Shown here in pieces: positions 52,116 through 60,639 of a stretch of 64,000 nucleotides of DNA (its first letter is position 1; each line of letters begins with the position of its first letter). The DNA lies in NCBI RefSeq assembly GCF_048007105.1, contig NZ_CP180352.1:1-64000 (forward strand), written 5' to 3'. The position numbers and the translations under genes are program-made. Under the pieces are notes generated by a model, which saw only the letters and a program-made list of their open reading frames with translations, was not told where the DNA came from and did no database searches. The stretch comes from Minwuia sp048007105. Its GTDB lineage: Bacteria > Pseudomonadota > Alphaproteobacteria > Minwuiales > Minwuiaceae.

Positions 52116-52568
52116 TCAGCCCTGCCGGGCCGCCGCACGCTGCCGCGCTTCCCCATTTTCCCTGTCGGAAACGTAGATCAGGCCTCCGACACGGCGCAAC
52201 AGATTGGCTTCATAGGCATGCAGGTCGCCGTCTGCAAGCACGACATCCCACATGGCCTCAAGAATTTCGATGCGCCGCTCATGCGGCAGCGCCTTGACCG
52301 CGCGGGTGAACCGGGAAATCTCCACGGCGTCGCTGTGCACCCGCTCGGCCTCGCCGATCAGGCTCTCCGTCTCGTCATCCGACAACTCGAACTGACGCCT
52401 CAGCGCACCTGCAATGGCCCCACGTTCGTCATCGGTGAATTCGCCGTCAAGATGGGCCGCTTCGACCAGCAGGGCCGCGGCGCAGATCTGCAGTTCGTCG
52501 AATCCGCCGACCTGTCCAGCGGCGGAACTCTCTTCGCCGCTGAGCCAGCGGGCGACGCGGTTCAGCAT
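52116..52568 (-). CDS. TerB-family protein
   Basis: A 150-aa soluble helical protein of the TerB-like group. The conserved metal-binding acids are in AHLDGEFTDDERGAI and VVLADGDLHAYEANLLRRV. TerB members occur outside tellurite-resistance operons very often, and no other ter gene is here, so tellurite resistance is not implied. It starts 5 bases after erpA, on the same strand. Confidence 0.85.
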   Translation of the reverse strand: MLNRVARWLSGEESSAAGQVGGFDELQICAAALLVEAAHLDGEFTDDERGAIAGALRRQFELSDDETESLIGEAERVHSDAVEISRFTRAVKALPHERRIEILEAMWDVVLADGDLHAYEANLLRRVGGLIYVSDRENGEARQRAAARQG

Positions 52569-52572
52569 GCCG

Positions 52573-52920
52573 CTACATCACCGAAAAGGAGGTGCCGCAG
52601 CCGCAGGACGCGGTCGCGTTCGGGTTCTTCACCTGAAAGGACGAACCGATCATTTCCTCGACATAGTCGAACTGGGAGCCGCGGAGATACTCGATGGAAA
52701 CAGAGTCCACGAGAACCTTCACGCCGTCCTGCTCGATGATCAGATCGTCCTCGGCCACTTCACTGTCGAAGCGGAAATCGTACTGGAAACCTGAACAGCC
52801 GCCCCCCAGCACCTGAACTCTCAGTTTCAGGTCGGGGTTGCCTTCGGCCTCGATCAGTTCGGCCACGCGGCGTGCGGCGGATTCGGTTACGGCGAAGTCT
52901 GCGGTCTGGGTCTCGCTCAT
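52573..52920 (-). CDS. erpA: Iron-sulfur cluster insertion protein ErpA
   Basis: A 115-aa A-type Fe-S carrier that delivers clusters to target enzymes. The three cluster-binding cysteines are C42 (LGGGCSGFQY), C106 and C108 (SCGCGTSF). The N-terminus is short and acidic. A consensus sigma-70 promoter lies upstream (52963-52990). It starts a minus-strand run with terB-like and possibly fdxA and carD. It faces argS across 149 bases. Confidence 0.95.
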   Translation of the reverse strand: MSETQTADFAVTESAARRVAELIEAEGNPDLKLRVQVLGGGCSGFQYDFRFDSEVAEDDLIIEQDGVKVLVDSVSIEYLRGSQFDYVEEMIGSSFQVKNPNATASCGCGTSFSVM

Positions 52921-52962
52921 GGCTCCCTGCCCGGCTTTCTCGGTTGCGTCCTGTGCCCCACG

Positions 52963-52990
52963 GATTTAGACCGCAGGCCTGCTTTGTCAA
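52963..52990 (-). promoter_or_regulatory. Consensus promoter for erpA
   Basis: On the minus strand a perfect TTGACA -35 (plus 52985-52990) is followed after 16 bases by TAAATC (plus 52963-52968), 43 bases before the erpA ATG. Confidence 0.65.
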
Positions 52991-53069
52991 TTGCTTCCTC
53001 GGGTCGCCGCCGGATGCCGGCGGGATCGGGGTTTGCTAGTCTCTTCCACGAAAAACCGGGCGATTCGGA

Positions 53070-54815
53070 ATGAACCTGTTCAAGCACTTTCAGGACGAGA
53101 TCGTGGCGCTGGCCGCCAGCGCCGAGGGACTGCCCGACGGCCTGGCCTTCAAGGGGGTCACGGTCGAACCGCCGCGCGATCCTTCGCATGGCGACCTGGC
53201 GACCAATGTCGCCATGGTGCTGGCCAAGCCGGCGAAGATGAAGCCCCGCGACATCGCCGATCTGCTGCAGCCGGCCATTGCGGCGCTGGAGGGGGTGGAG
53301 ACGGTCGAGATCGCCGGCCCCGGCTTCATCAACATCCGGCTGACCCCGGCCTACATGCAGCAACGGCTGAAGCAGATCCTGATCCGCGGGCGCAGCTATG
53401 GCGACAGCGACATGGGCGGCGGCGCGGCCGTGAACGTCGAGTATGTCAGCGCCAATCCGACCGGACCGCTTCATGTCGGCCACGCCCGCGGCGCGGTCTT
53501 CGGCGACGCGCTGGCAGGCCTGATGGCCAAGGCCGGCTATGACGTCACCCGGGAATACTACATCAACGACGCCGGCAACCAGATCGACGCGCTCGCCCGC
53601 TCGCTGCACTTCCGCTACTGCGAGGCGCTGGGCCGCGACGTGGGCGAGATGCCGGAGGGTCTGTATCCCGGCGACTACCTTGTCCAGCCGGCCCGCGACC
53701 TCGCCGAGACCGAGCAGGACCGCTGGCTGGACGCGCCGGAAGCCGACTGGCTGGAGCCGCTGCGGCTCTATGCGGTCGAGAAGATGATGGCGATGATCCG
53801 CGACGACCTCGCTGCCGTCGGCATCGATCAGGAGGTCTTCACCTCGGAACGGACGCTGCATCTCGACGGGCGCATCACCGACGTGGTGGAGGAACTGGAG
53901 AGCCGCGGTCAGGTCTATACCGGCGTGCTGGAGCCGCCGAAGGGCAAGACGCCCGAGGACTGGGAGCCCCGGCCGCAGCTGCTGTTCCGCGCCACCGACT
54001 GGGGCGACGACGTCGACCGGCCGCTGAGGAAATCAAACGGCGACTGGACCTATTTCGCTGCCGACATCGCCTATCACCTGGACAAGTACAAGCGCGGCTT
54101 CGGACAGATGATCGACGTATTCGGCGCCGACCACGGCGGCTATGTGAAGCGCATGGTCGCGGCGACGCGCGCGGTGACCAACGATCAGGGCAGCCTGACC
54201 ATCAAGCTCTGCCAGCTGGTGCACCTCTACGACAATGGCGAGCCCTTCAAGATGTCGAAGCGCGCCGGCACCTTCATCACGCTGCGCGATCTGGTCGACC
54301 GCGTGGGCAAGGATGTCGTCCGCTTCATGCTGCTGACCCGGAAGAACGAGGCGCCGCTGGACTTCGACTTCGCGAAGGCGCTCGAGCAGTCGAAGGACAA
54401 TCCCGTCTTCTACGTCCAGTATGCACATGCCCGCTGCTGCTCGGTCTTCCGCAACGCCGAGCGGGACATGCCGCGACTGGACGTCAGCCGCGGCGCGCTG
54501 CAGGGCGCGGATCTCGGCCGGCTGGATCATCCCGAGGAACTGGCGCTGATCCGGCTGATGGCCGCCTGGCCCCGCACCGTCGAGCAGGCCGCCGAGGCCG
54601 CCGAGCCGCACAGGCTGGCCTTCTATCTGAACGATCTGGCTTCGGGCTTCCACGGCTTCTGGACCCGCGGCCGGGACGCCGAGGAACTGCGCTTCATCCA
54701 GCCGGACGACACGGAACTCACAACGGCCCGGCTGGCGCTCGTCGAGGGCGTCCGGACGGTCATCCGCAGCGGCCTCGCGGTGCTGGGCGTGACGCCGGTG
54801 GAGGAAATGCGCTGA
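53070..54815 (+). CDS. argS: Arginyl-tRNA synthetase
   Basis: A 581-aa class I synthetase. The HIGH motif is HVGH (135-138, in TGPLHVGHARG), and the KMSK loop is KMSK at 394-397 (FKMSKRAGTFITL). An N-terminal tRNA D-loop-binding domain (about 1-90) and a C-terminal anticodon-binding helical domain (about 460-581) flank the Rossmann core. It is first in a long plus-strand run to pcm. Its stop overlaps the SPOR gene start by one base (TGATG). Confidence 0.96.
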   Translation: MNLFKHFQDEIVALAASAEGLPDGLAFKGVTVEPPRDPSHGDLATNVAMVLAKPAKMKPRDIADLLQPAIAALEGVETVEIAGPGFINIRLTPAYMQQRLKQILIRGRSYGDSDMGGGAAVNVEYVSANPTGPLHVGHARGAVFGDALAGLMAKAGYDVTREYYINDAGNQIDALARSLHFRYCEALGRDVGEMPEGLYPGDYLVQPARDLAETEQDRWLDAPEADWLEPLRLYAVEKMMAMIRDDLAAVGIDQEVFTSERTLHLDGRITDVVEELESRGQVYTGVLEPPKGKTPEDWEPRPQLLFRATDWGDDVDRPLRKSNGDWTYFAADIAYHLDKYKRGFGQMIDVFGADHGGYVKRMVAATRAVTNDQGSLTIKLCQLVHLYDNGEPFKMSKRAGTFITLRDLVDRVGKDVVRFMLLTRKNEAPLDFDFAKALEQSKDNPVFYVQYAHARCCSVFRNAERDMPRLDVSRGALQGADLGRLDHPEELALIRLMAAWPRTVEQAAEAAEPHRLAFYLNDLASGFHGFWTRGRDAEELRFIQPDDTELTTARLALVEGVRTVIRSGLAVLGVTPVEEMR

Positions 54816-55588
54816 TGGCAGAGGCAGGCGGACGCTGGCGGCTGGCGGCGGGGCTCGTGCTCCTCGCCGCGCTGATGGCGTTCGGCGTCGTAGCCTGGTT
54901 CGTCTTCCGCGGCGAGGAGGCCGTGGTGCAGGTTCGGGAGGCCGTACCCATCGCCCGCGCACCGGACGGGCCGGACCGCGAACGGCTGGCCGAGCCCGGC
55001 GGTGAGGAGATCCCCGATCAGGACAAGCGGGTCTATGACAGCTTCGGCAGCGGCGCTCAGGGCGAGACCGTGGAACGGCTGCTGCCCGCCGTCGAGCAAC
55101 CTCTGCCGGAGCCCCAGCCCGCGCCGGCTCCAGCGCCCACGGTGAAGGAAATGCCGCCGCCCGCGGACTTGCCGCAGAAAGACCTGGAAACCGTCGAGGT
55201 CGAGCCACGCGGTGAAGGGGGCGAGACAGCGGCAGCCGTGCCGCCGCCGCCCGCTCCGCCCCCGGCGAGTACACCGGAGCCAAAACCGGCCGCGGCACCG
55301 GCACCGGCGACCCCCGCAGCAACCCCTGCCGCCCCGACCGGTGACTGGCAGGTCCAGTTGGCCGCGCTGCGCGACAATGCGGCGGCCATGCAGACCTGGA
55401 ACCGGATCAGCGGCAAGCAGAAGGCGCTGCTGGGCGGCATGAACCCGGACGTGAGCCGCGTCGATACCGGAGACCGGGGCATCTTCTACCGCCTCCGTGT
55501 CGGCAACTTCGGGTCCCGCGCCGAGGCGGAGACTTTCTGCGGCCGGCTGAAGCAGGCCGGTCAGGACTGTCTGGTTGCGAAACGGTAG
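54815..55588 (+). CDS. SPOR-domain membrane protein
   Basis: A 257-aa single-pass inner-membrane protein: TM helix (about 8-30: LAAGLVLLAALMAFGVVAWFVF), a periplasmic Pro/Glu-rich linker (about 65-170), and a C-terminal SPOR domain (about 178-257: WQVQLAALRDNAAAMQTWN, FYRLRVGNFGSRAEAETFCGRLK). SPOR domains bind denuded septal peptidoglycan, suggesting a cell-division role. The pairing argS-SPOR-nagZ is conserved in alphaproteobacteria. The stop is five bases before nagZ. Confidence 0.88.
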   Translation: MAEAGGRWRLAAGLVLLAALMAFGVVAWFVFRGEEAVVQVREAVPIARAPDGPDRERLAEPGGEEIPDQDKRVYDSFGSGAQGETVERLLPAVEQPLPEPQPAPAPAPTVKEMPPPADLPQKDLETVEVEPRGEGGETAAAVPPPPAPPPASTPEPKPAAAPAPATPAATPAAPTGDWQVQLAALRDNAAAMQTWNRISGKQKALLGGMNPDVSRVDTGDRGIFYRLRVGNFGSRAEAETFCGRLKQAGQDCLVAKR

Positions 55589-55593
55589 GACCA

Positions 55594-56598
55594 ATGAAAC
55601 CCGCCATCTTCGGCATTTCGGGGCCTGAACTCACCGGAGACGAAGCAGCCCTGCTGGCCGAACACCGGCCGCTCGGCGTCATCCTGTTCCGGCGCAATGT
55701 CGAGACGCCGGACCAGGTCCGCCGCCTCACCGACAGCGTCCGCCGCGTCCTCGATACGGAGGCCCCCTGCCTATGGGTCGATCAGGAAGGCGGCCGGGTC
55801 CAGCGCCTGACCGAGCCGCACTGGGAGAAGCTGCCGCGGGCGGCCGCGATCGGCGCGCTCTGGGAGCGCGACCCGGAAACGGCGGAGTACGCGGCCTGGC
55901 TGTCGGGCCGGATCATCGCCGATCAGTGCGCCGGCGCCGGTTTCGACATCGCCTGCGCCCCGGTGCTGGATCTGGCCTTTCCGGGAACCCACGACGTCAT
56001 CGGCGACCGCGCCTTCGGCGCATCGGTGGAGACGGTGGCCACACTCGGGCGGTCGCAGGCCGAGGGTCTGCTCGCCGGCGGCATCGTCCCGGTCTCGAAG
56101 CACTGGCCGGGGCACTGCCGCACCCTGGTGGACAGTCATGACAGCCTGCCGCTGGTCACGGCCGACCGGACGGCGCTGGAAGATACCGACTTCGCCAGTT
56201 TCCGCGCGGCGGGCGATTGCGCACCGATCGCCATGACCGGCCATCTGGTTTTCCGGGATATCGATCCGGACCGCCCTTCGACCCTGTCGCCGGATATCAT
56301 CGAGGGCATCATCCGCGGCTTCTGCGGCTTCGACGGTTTTCTGGTTTCCGATGATCTGGACATGAAGGCGCTGGACGGCTCGCGGGGTGAACTCGCCACC
56401 GCGGCGGTGGCAGCGGGCTGCGACGGCGTTCTGCAGTGTTCGGGCGATTTCACTGTCATGACGGGGGTCGCCGAGGCGCTGTCCGACATGGGCGAGGCAG
56501 CGGCAGCCCGATGGGCGAAGGTCAGCGAAGCCCGGACATCGGCGGAGCCTGTCGACCGCGCCCAGTTGCTCGAGGAACTGCGTGATGTGGTCGGGTGA
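55594..56598 (+). CDS. nagZ: Beta-N-acetylhexosaminidase NagZ
   Basis: A 334-aa family 3 glycoside hydrolase that trims GlcNAc from anhydro-muropeptides during wall recycling. VDQEGGRVQRLTEPHW, SKHWPGHCRTLVDSHDSLP and VSDDLDMKAL (nucleophile Asp) are visible. The common GHG of the family's catalytic loop is GHC here, a Gly-to-Cys change next to the catalytic His/Asp loop; effect unknown. Slightly longer C-terminus than E. coli NagZ. It lies between the SPOR gene and scpA. Confidence 0.9.
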   Translation: MKPAIFGISGPELTGDEAALLAEHRPLGVILFRRNVETPDQVRRLTDSVRRVLDTEAPCLWVDQEGGRVQRLTEPHWEKLPRAAAIGALWERDPETAEYAAWLSGRIIADQCAGAGFDIACAPVLDLAFPGTHDVIGDRAFGASVETVATLGRSQAEGLLAGGIVPVSKHWPGHCRTLVDSHDSLPLVTADRTALEDTDFASFRAAGDCAPIAMTGHLVFRDIDPDRPSTLSPDIIEGIIRGFCGFDGFLVSDDLDMKALDGSRGELATAAVAAGCDGVLQCSGDFTVMTGVAEALSDMGEAAAARWAKVSEARTSAEPVDRAQLLEELRDVVG

Positions 56599-56616
56599 GC
56601 GTGCCATACTAGATAT

Positions 56617-57414
56617 ATGGTCGAATTGTCGGACATGACCCCGCCCGCCTTCGAGGAAGACGCGCCGCGCCCCGATGCCGGGACGCAGCTCGTGCTCGAT
56701 CTCGACGGCTACGAAGGTCCGCTCGACCTGCTGCTGGATCTCGCCCGCGACCAGAAGGTCGATCTCGCGCGGATCTCGATGCTGAAGCTCGCCGAGCAAT
56801 ATCTCGACTATGTCGAATCCGCCCGCCAGCTCAGGCTGGAACTCGCCGCTGACTACCTGGTGATGGCCGCCTGGCTCGCCTATCTGAAATCCCGCCTGCT
56901 GCTGCCGGATCCGGAACCCGAGGACGAACTCTCGGCCGAAGAGATGGCGGCGCGGCTGAACTGGCAGCTGCGGCGGCTTCAGGCGATGCGCGAGGTCTCG
57001 GTGAAGCTGATGGGCCGTCAGCGCGAGAGCATCGACTTCCACCGCCGCGGCGCGCCCGAAGGCATCCGCATCCAGCGCGCCTCGGCCTGGGACTGCGATC
57101 TCTACGATCTGTTGAAGGCCTATGGCGCGCATTGCGAGGCCAAGGGCGACAACGAACCGCTGAAAGTCCGGCGCGAGAAGGTCATCTCGGTCGAAATGGC
57201 GCTGGAGCGTATGCGGCGGCTGCTCGGCGCTCTGCCGGAGTGGTCCAGCCTGCAGGCCTTCCTGCCGCCGACACCGGCGCAGCCCTTCACCCGCCGCTCG
57301 GCCACAGCTTCCACCCTGCTTGCGGCGCTTGAGCTGGCGAAACAGGGCGACATCGACCTCAGGCAGGGACGCACCTTCGGACCGATCTATGTCCGCCGGC
57401 GGGCGAACAGTTGA
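56617..57414 (+). CDS. scpA: Segregation and condensation protein A
   Basis: A 265-aa kleisin, the bridge between SMC heads in chromosome condensation. The N-terminal YEGPLDLLLDLARDQKVDL and LAEQYLDYVESAR bind the SMC neck; the C-terminal winged-helix VRRRAN-type end contacts the SMC cap (RRSATASTLLAALELAKQG). No strong ribosome site before ATG 56617; ATG 56635 is an alternative. Stop overlaps the scpB TTG start. Confidence 0.92.
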   Translation: MVELSDMTPPAFEEDAPRPDAGTQLVLDLDGYEGPLDLLLDLARDQKVDLARISMLKLAEQYLDYVESARQLRLELAADYLVMAAWLAYLKSRLLLPDPEPEDELSAEEMAARLNWQLRRLQAMREVSVKLMGRQRESIDFHRRGAPEGIRIQRASAWDCDLYDLLKAYGAHCEAKGDNEPLKVRREKVISVEMALERMRRLLGALPEWSSLQAFLPPTPAQPFTRRSATASTLLAALELAKQGDIDLRQGRTFGPIYVRRRANS

Positions 57415-57989
57415 GCGTCGACCGCGACCACGTCCGCATCGCAGAGGCGCTTCTGTTCGCGGCCAGCGAGCCGCTCGACCTGGCGACCATCGCGAAGCGC
57501 CTGCCTGACAGTGTCGATGCGTCGGTGGTGATGGCGGCGCTGGCCGAGGACTACCGCGGCCGGGGCGTCGAGCCCGTCCGCGTCGGCGAGAAGTGGATGT
57601 TCCGCACCGCGCCGGATCTGGCCGACGCGTTGGCCGAGCACCGGGTGACGCCGCGCAAGCTGTCGCGCGCGGCCGTGGAGACGCTCTCGATCATCGCCTA
57701 TCACCAGCCGATCACCCGCGCCGAGATCGAGGAACTGCGCGGCGTGGCCGTGTCCAAGGGCACCATGGACGTGCTGATGGAGACCGCCTGGGTCCGACCG
57801 CGCGGCCGTCGTCAGACCCCGGGCCGCCCGGTGACCTACGGCACCACCGACGAGTTCCTGATCCATTTCGGGCTGAGCAACCTCAACGACCTGCCCGGCA
57901 TCGACGAGTTGAAGGCGACGGGCCTCCTGTCGGCCGAGCCGAAGGATCCGGGCCTTTTCGACGGCGGCAACGGCAACGGCACCGCGTGA
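57411..57989 (+). CDS. scpB: Segregation and condensation protein B
   Basis: A 192-aa ScpB with two winged-helix domains that binds ScpA. AEALLFAASEPLDLATIAKRL opens the protein; LSRAAVETLSIIAYHQPITRAEIEELRG is the family core. It starts at TTG 57411, overlapping scpA's stop (TTGA). The C-terminal tail is Gly/Asn-rich and likely disordered. SMC itself is not in the window. Confidence 0.93.
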   Translation: MSVDRDHVRIAEALLFAASEPLDLATIAKRLPDSVDASVVMAALAEDYRGRGVEPVRVGEKWMFRTAPDLADALAEHRVTPRKLSRAAVETLSIIAYHQPITRAEIEELRGVAVSKGTMDVLMETAWVRPRGRRQTPGRPVTYGTTDEFLIHFGLSNLNDLPGIDELKATGLLSAEPKDPGLFDGGNGNGTA

Positions 57990-57997
57990 TCCGCAGA

Positions 57998-58018
57998 TAG
58001 GACAGTATTTCTGTCCTA
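57998..58018. promoter_or_regulatory. Inverted repeat upstream of lysE-type gene, candidate operator
   Basis: Perfect 8-bp arms TAGGACAG and CTGTCCTA with spacer TATTT, 8 bases after the scpB stop and 73 bases before the exporter start. The size and AT-rich centre resemble sites of Lrp/AsnC-type regulators, which often control LysE-family exporters. No T-run, so it is not an evident scpB terminator. No regulator gene lies adjacent. Confidence 0.45.
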
Positions 58019-58091
58019 AGCGCGAGAATAACTCAATTGCCGCACCCGTCCCCGGCTCTAGCTTCATGCCTGCGCCAGCTTGGAGCCGGGC

Positions 58092-58685
58092 ATGTCGGAT
58101 ACCTTCATATCGCTTCTGATCTTCGCCGCTGTGGCAACCCTGACACCCGGCGGCGCGACCACGCTCGCAACCGCATCCGGCGTCCAGTTCGGGTACTGGC
58201 GGAGCCTGCCGCTGCTCGCCGGCAATGCCGGGGGACTTGCGATACTTTGCGCCACGGCCGGGGCAGGCCTGGGCGCATTGCTTCTGGCGGTTCCGGAACT
58301 GACCCTGGCGATGCGGGTTGCCGGTTCGGCCTATCTGCTCTGGCTGGCCTGGCGGATCGGCAGCGCGGGACCGCCCTCGTCCGGCGGCAGGACCGAGCCG
58401 ATGGGCGTCCTGACCGGCTTGCTGCTGCTGGTCGTGAACCCCAAGGCCTGGACCATGGCGCTCGGCGGCGCGGCGTCATTCGCCACGCTGGCCGCCAGCC
58501 CCGCCGAGCTCGCGCTGATCCTCGGCGGCGTGTTCGGATTGTCGGGGATCACGGCGCTGTCGCTCTGGTGCGCAGGCGGAACGCTGCTGGGCAAGGTCAT
58601 CCGCAGCGACCGGCAGTGGCGCGCGGCGAATGTCACGCTCGGCCTGCTGCTCGCGCTGTCGGTGGTTCCGATCTGGATGGGTTGA
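58092..58685 (+). CDS. LysE-family amino acid exporter
   Basis: A 197-aa LysE/RhtB-type transporter with six hydrophobic helices and the N-terminal LTPGGATTLATASGVQFGYWRSL, including the family's PGP-like PGG. It exports amino acids such as lysine, homoserine or threonine; substrate not predictable. ATG 58092 has GGAG 8 bases upstream. A palindrome lies upstream of it. It is inserted between scpB and tatA, where relatives usually have none. Confidence 0.85.
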   Translation: MSDTFISLLIFAAVATLTPGGATTLATASGVQFGYWRSLPLLAGNAGGLAILCATAGAGLGALLLAVPELTLAMRVAGSAYLLWLAWRIGSAGPPSSGGRTEPMGVLTGLLLLVVNPKAWTMALGGAASFATLAASPAELALILGGVFGLSGITALSLWCAGGTLLGKVIRSDRQWRAANVTLGLLLALSVVPIWMG

Positions 58686-58768
58686 ACGGGCCGGCCTCAA
58701 GCGAGCGTTTGCGCTGACCGCGGTTCCACACTAACAAGCGGTCATGACCTTTCCGCCGGGCGCCTGAC

Positions 58769-59791
58769 TTGACCAGACTCCGCTTCACCGACGTCACGCA
58801 CAGGTTCGGCGACGTGAAGGCCGTCGACGGCCTCACGCTCGAGATTGGCGAAGGCGAGATCCTCTGTCTTCTCGGACCGTCGGGCTGCGGCAAGACCACC
58901 AGCCTGCGCCTCGCCGCCGGGTTGGAGGATCTGCAGGCCGGCTCCATCGGCATTGACGGCGTGACCGTGGCCGAACCGGGACGGTCGGCGCCGCCCGAAG
59001 CCCGGCGCATCGGGATGGTCTTCCAGGATTACGCCCTGTTCCCGCACCTGTCGGTCACCGAGAATGTCGGTTTCGGCCTGAAGAGCGCCGCCGCATCGGA
59101 GCGCAAGCGCCGGGTCGAGACCGTGCTCGCCCGCGTCGGGCTGCCGGGCATCGGCGCCAAGTACCCGCATCAGCTCTCCGGCGGCGAGCAGCAACGCATT
59201 GCGCTGGCCCGCGCGCTGGCCCCGGAGCCCGGACTGATGCTGATGGACGAACCCTTCGCCAATCTGGACGTCACCCTGCGCAACGCGGTCCGCGACGAAA
59301 CGCTGTCGGTGCTGAAACAGGCCGGTGCATCGGTGCTGCTGGTGACCCACGATCCCGAGGAAGCCATGCGGATGGCCGACCGGATCGCGGTGATGCAGGC
59401 GGGCCGGATCGTGCAGATCGGCACGCCGGAAGACGTCTATCTGAAGCCCGCAAACCTGTTCATGGCCCGCTTCTTCGGCGTCGTGAACGAATTGACAGGC
59501 GAGGTGAAGGACGGCGCCGTCTCCACCGTGCTGGGCCGCTTTCCCGCCGATGCGCCGGATGGCGGGGCGACCGTCGTGATCCGGCCGGAGGCCATGGACA
59601 TCGACATCACCGGCAGCACCTGCCGTATCGAGGAGACACGCTTGGTCGGCGCCTACTGGCGGGTGGTTGCGACGGGGCCCGACGGCGAGGCGCTGAGATT
59701 GCGGACGGCCGCACGGCCTCCGGCCGCGGGCGCAAGCGTTTCGGTCACGATTGATCCCGAACGCATGATTCTTTTTCCCGTAAGCCCCTGA
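58769..59791 (+). CDS. ABC transporter ATP-binding protein, FbpC-like
   Basis: A 340-aa ABC ATPase with Walker A GPSGCGKTTS, Q-loop VFQDYALFPHLS, signature LSGGEQQR, Walker B LMLMDEPFANLD and the H-loop THDP. The C-terminal extension (about 245-340) has a MalK/TOBE-like fold with VIRPEAMDID, placing it with iron(III)/spermidine-putrescine importer ATPases. No permease or binding protein is adjacent, so it is an orphan subunit. Start is TTG 58769 with no clear ribosome site. Confidence 0.88.
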   Translation: MTRLRFTDVTHRFGDVKAVDGLTLEIGEGEILCLLGPSGCGKTTSLRLAAGLEDLQAGSIGIDGVTVAEPGRSAPPEARRIGMVFQDYALFPHLSVTENVGFGLKSAAASERKRRVETVLARVGLPGIGAKYPHQLSGGEQQRIALARALAPEPGLMLMDEPFANLDVTLRNAVRDETLSVLKQAGASVLLVTHDPEEAMRMADRIAVMQAGRIVQIGTPEDVYLKPANLFMARFFGVVNELTGEVKDGAVSTVLGRFPADAPDGGATVVIRPEAMDIDITGSTCRIEETRLVGAYWRVVATGPDGEALRLRTAARPPAAGASVSVTIDPERMILFPVSP

Positions 59792-59878
59792 TCCTCTATA
59801 AGGGGCCGAAAGGCCCTGGTGGAACCGGCGCTCATGCGTCAGGTCCCGCCGCCAACACATGACGAGCGGAGAAATTCA

Positions 59879-60094
59879 ATGGGTTCATTCAGCATCTGGC
59901 ACTGGCTGATCGTTCTGGTGGTCGTGCTGGTCCTGTTCGGCGGACGCGGCAAGATCTCCAGCCTGATGGGCGATGTCGGCAAGGGCATCAAGAGCTTCCG
60001 CAGCGGCCTCAAGGAAGGCGAGGCCAAGGAAGGCGAGGAAACCAAGGATAACGCGCGGGTGTCCGACGAGCAGGACAAGGCGAGCAAGGCCTGA
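59879..60094 (+). CDS. tatA: Sec-independent translocase subunit TatA
   Basis: A 71-aa TatA: short N-terminal helix (FSIWHWLIVLVVVLVLFGGRGKISSLMGDVGKGIKSFRSG) with the hinge GGRGKI followed by an amphipathic helix and an acidic/lysine tail. It forms the pore of the twin-arginine translocase. GGAG lies before the ATG (59879). First of tatABC. Confidence 0.94.
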   Translation: MGSFSIWHWLIVLVVVLVLFGGRGKISSLMGDVGKGIKSFRSGLKEGEAKEGEETKDNARVSDEQDKASKA

Positions 60095-60141
60095 TCCTCT
60101 TCCCACCCTTCGTCCTTTCCCCTTCCTGACGGGCAGGTCCC

Positions 60142-60639
60142 ATGCTCGACCTCGGCTGGTCCGAACTGCTGGTGGTGGCGGTCCTGACGGTCCTGATCTT
60201 CGGACCCAAGGAACTGCCGACCGTGCTGCGCACGGTGACCCAGTTCGTCAACAAGGCCCGCGGCATGGCGCGCGACTTCCAGCGCACCATGGACGACGTC
60301 GCACGCGAGGCCGAACTCGACAAGCTGAAGGATGAGGTCAAGGACGCGACCAACGCCAACTCGATGCTGGATCCGACCGGCACCGAGAACAACATGTTCG
60401 ACAACCTCTTCGACGATGACGAGGAAGTCGACGGCACGCCGGTAAACCGCAAGTCGACAGCCCCCGTTCCGGGCTTCGACAGCGCAAAGGACAAGAAGCC
60501 GGCAGAAGGCCCCGCCTCCGAACCGCCGGCGCCCGAGGCGCAGGCCGAGCCGGGTGACGCGCCCTCACCGGGGCAGGCCCCTGCGCCGGAAGCCGGCGGC
60601 GAAGCAGCGCCGGCCGAACAGAAGAAGGCCAGCGGCTGA
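60142..60639 (+). CDS. tatB: Sec-independent translocase subunit TatB
   Basis: A 165-aa TatB: MLDLGWSELLVVAVLTVLIFGPKELP forms the TM helix and the FGPKELP hinge, followed by an amphipathic helix and a long, acidic Ala/Pro/Glu tail. It recognises Tat substrates together with TatC. Its stop overlaps the tatC start (TGATG). Confidence 0.94.
   Translation: MLDLGWSELLVVAVLTVLIFGPKELPTVLRTVTQFVNKARGMARDFQRTMDDVAREAELDKLKDEVKDATNANSMLDPTGTENNMFDNLFDDDEEVDGTPVNRKSTAPVPGFDSAKDKKPAEGPASEPPAPEAQAEPGDAPSPGQAPAPEAGGEAAPAEQKKASG

Noticed and set aside
52116..52568. Tellurite resistance operon
   Set aside because: Only a single TerB-like gene; no terA, terC, terD or terZ.
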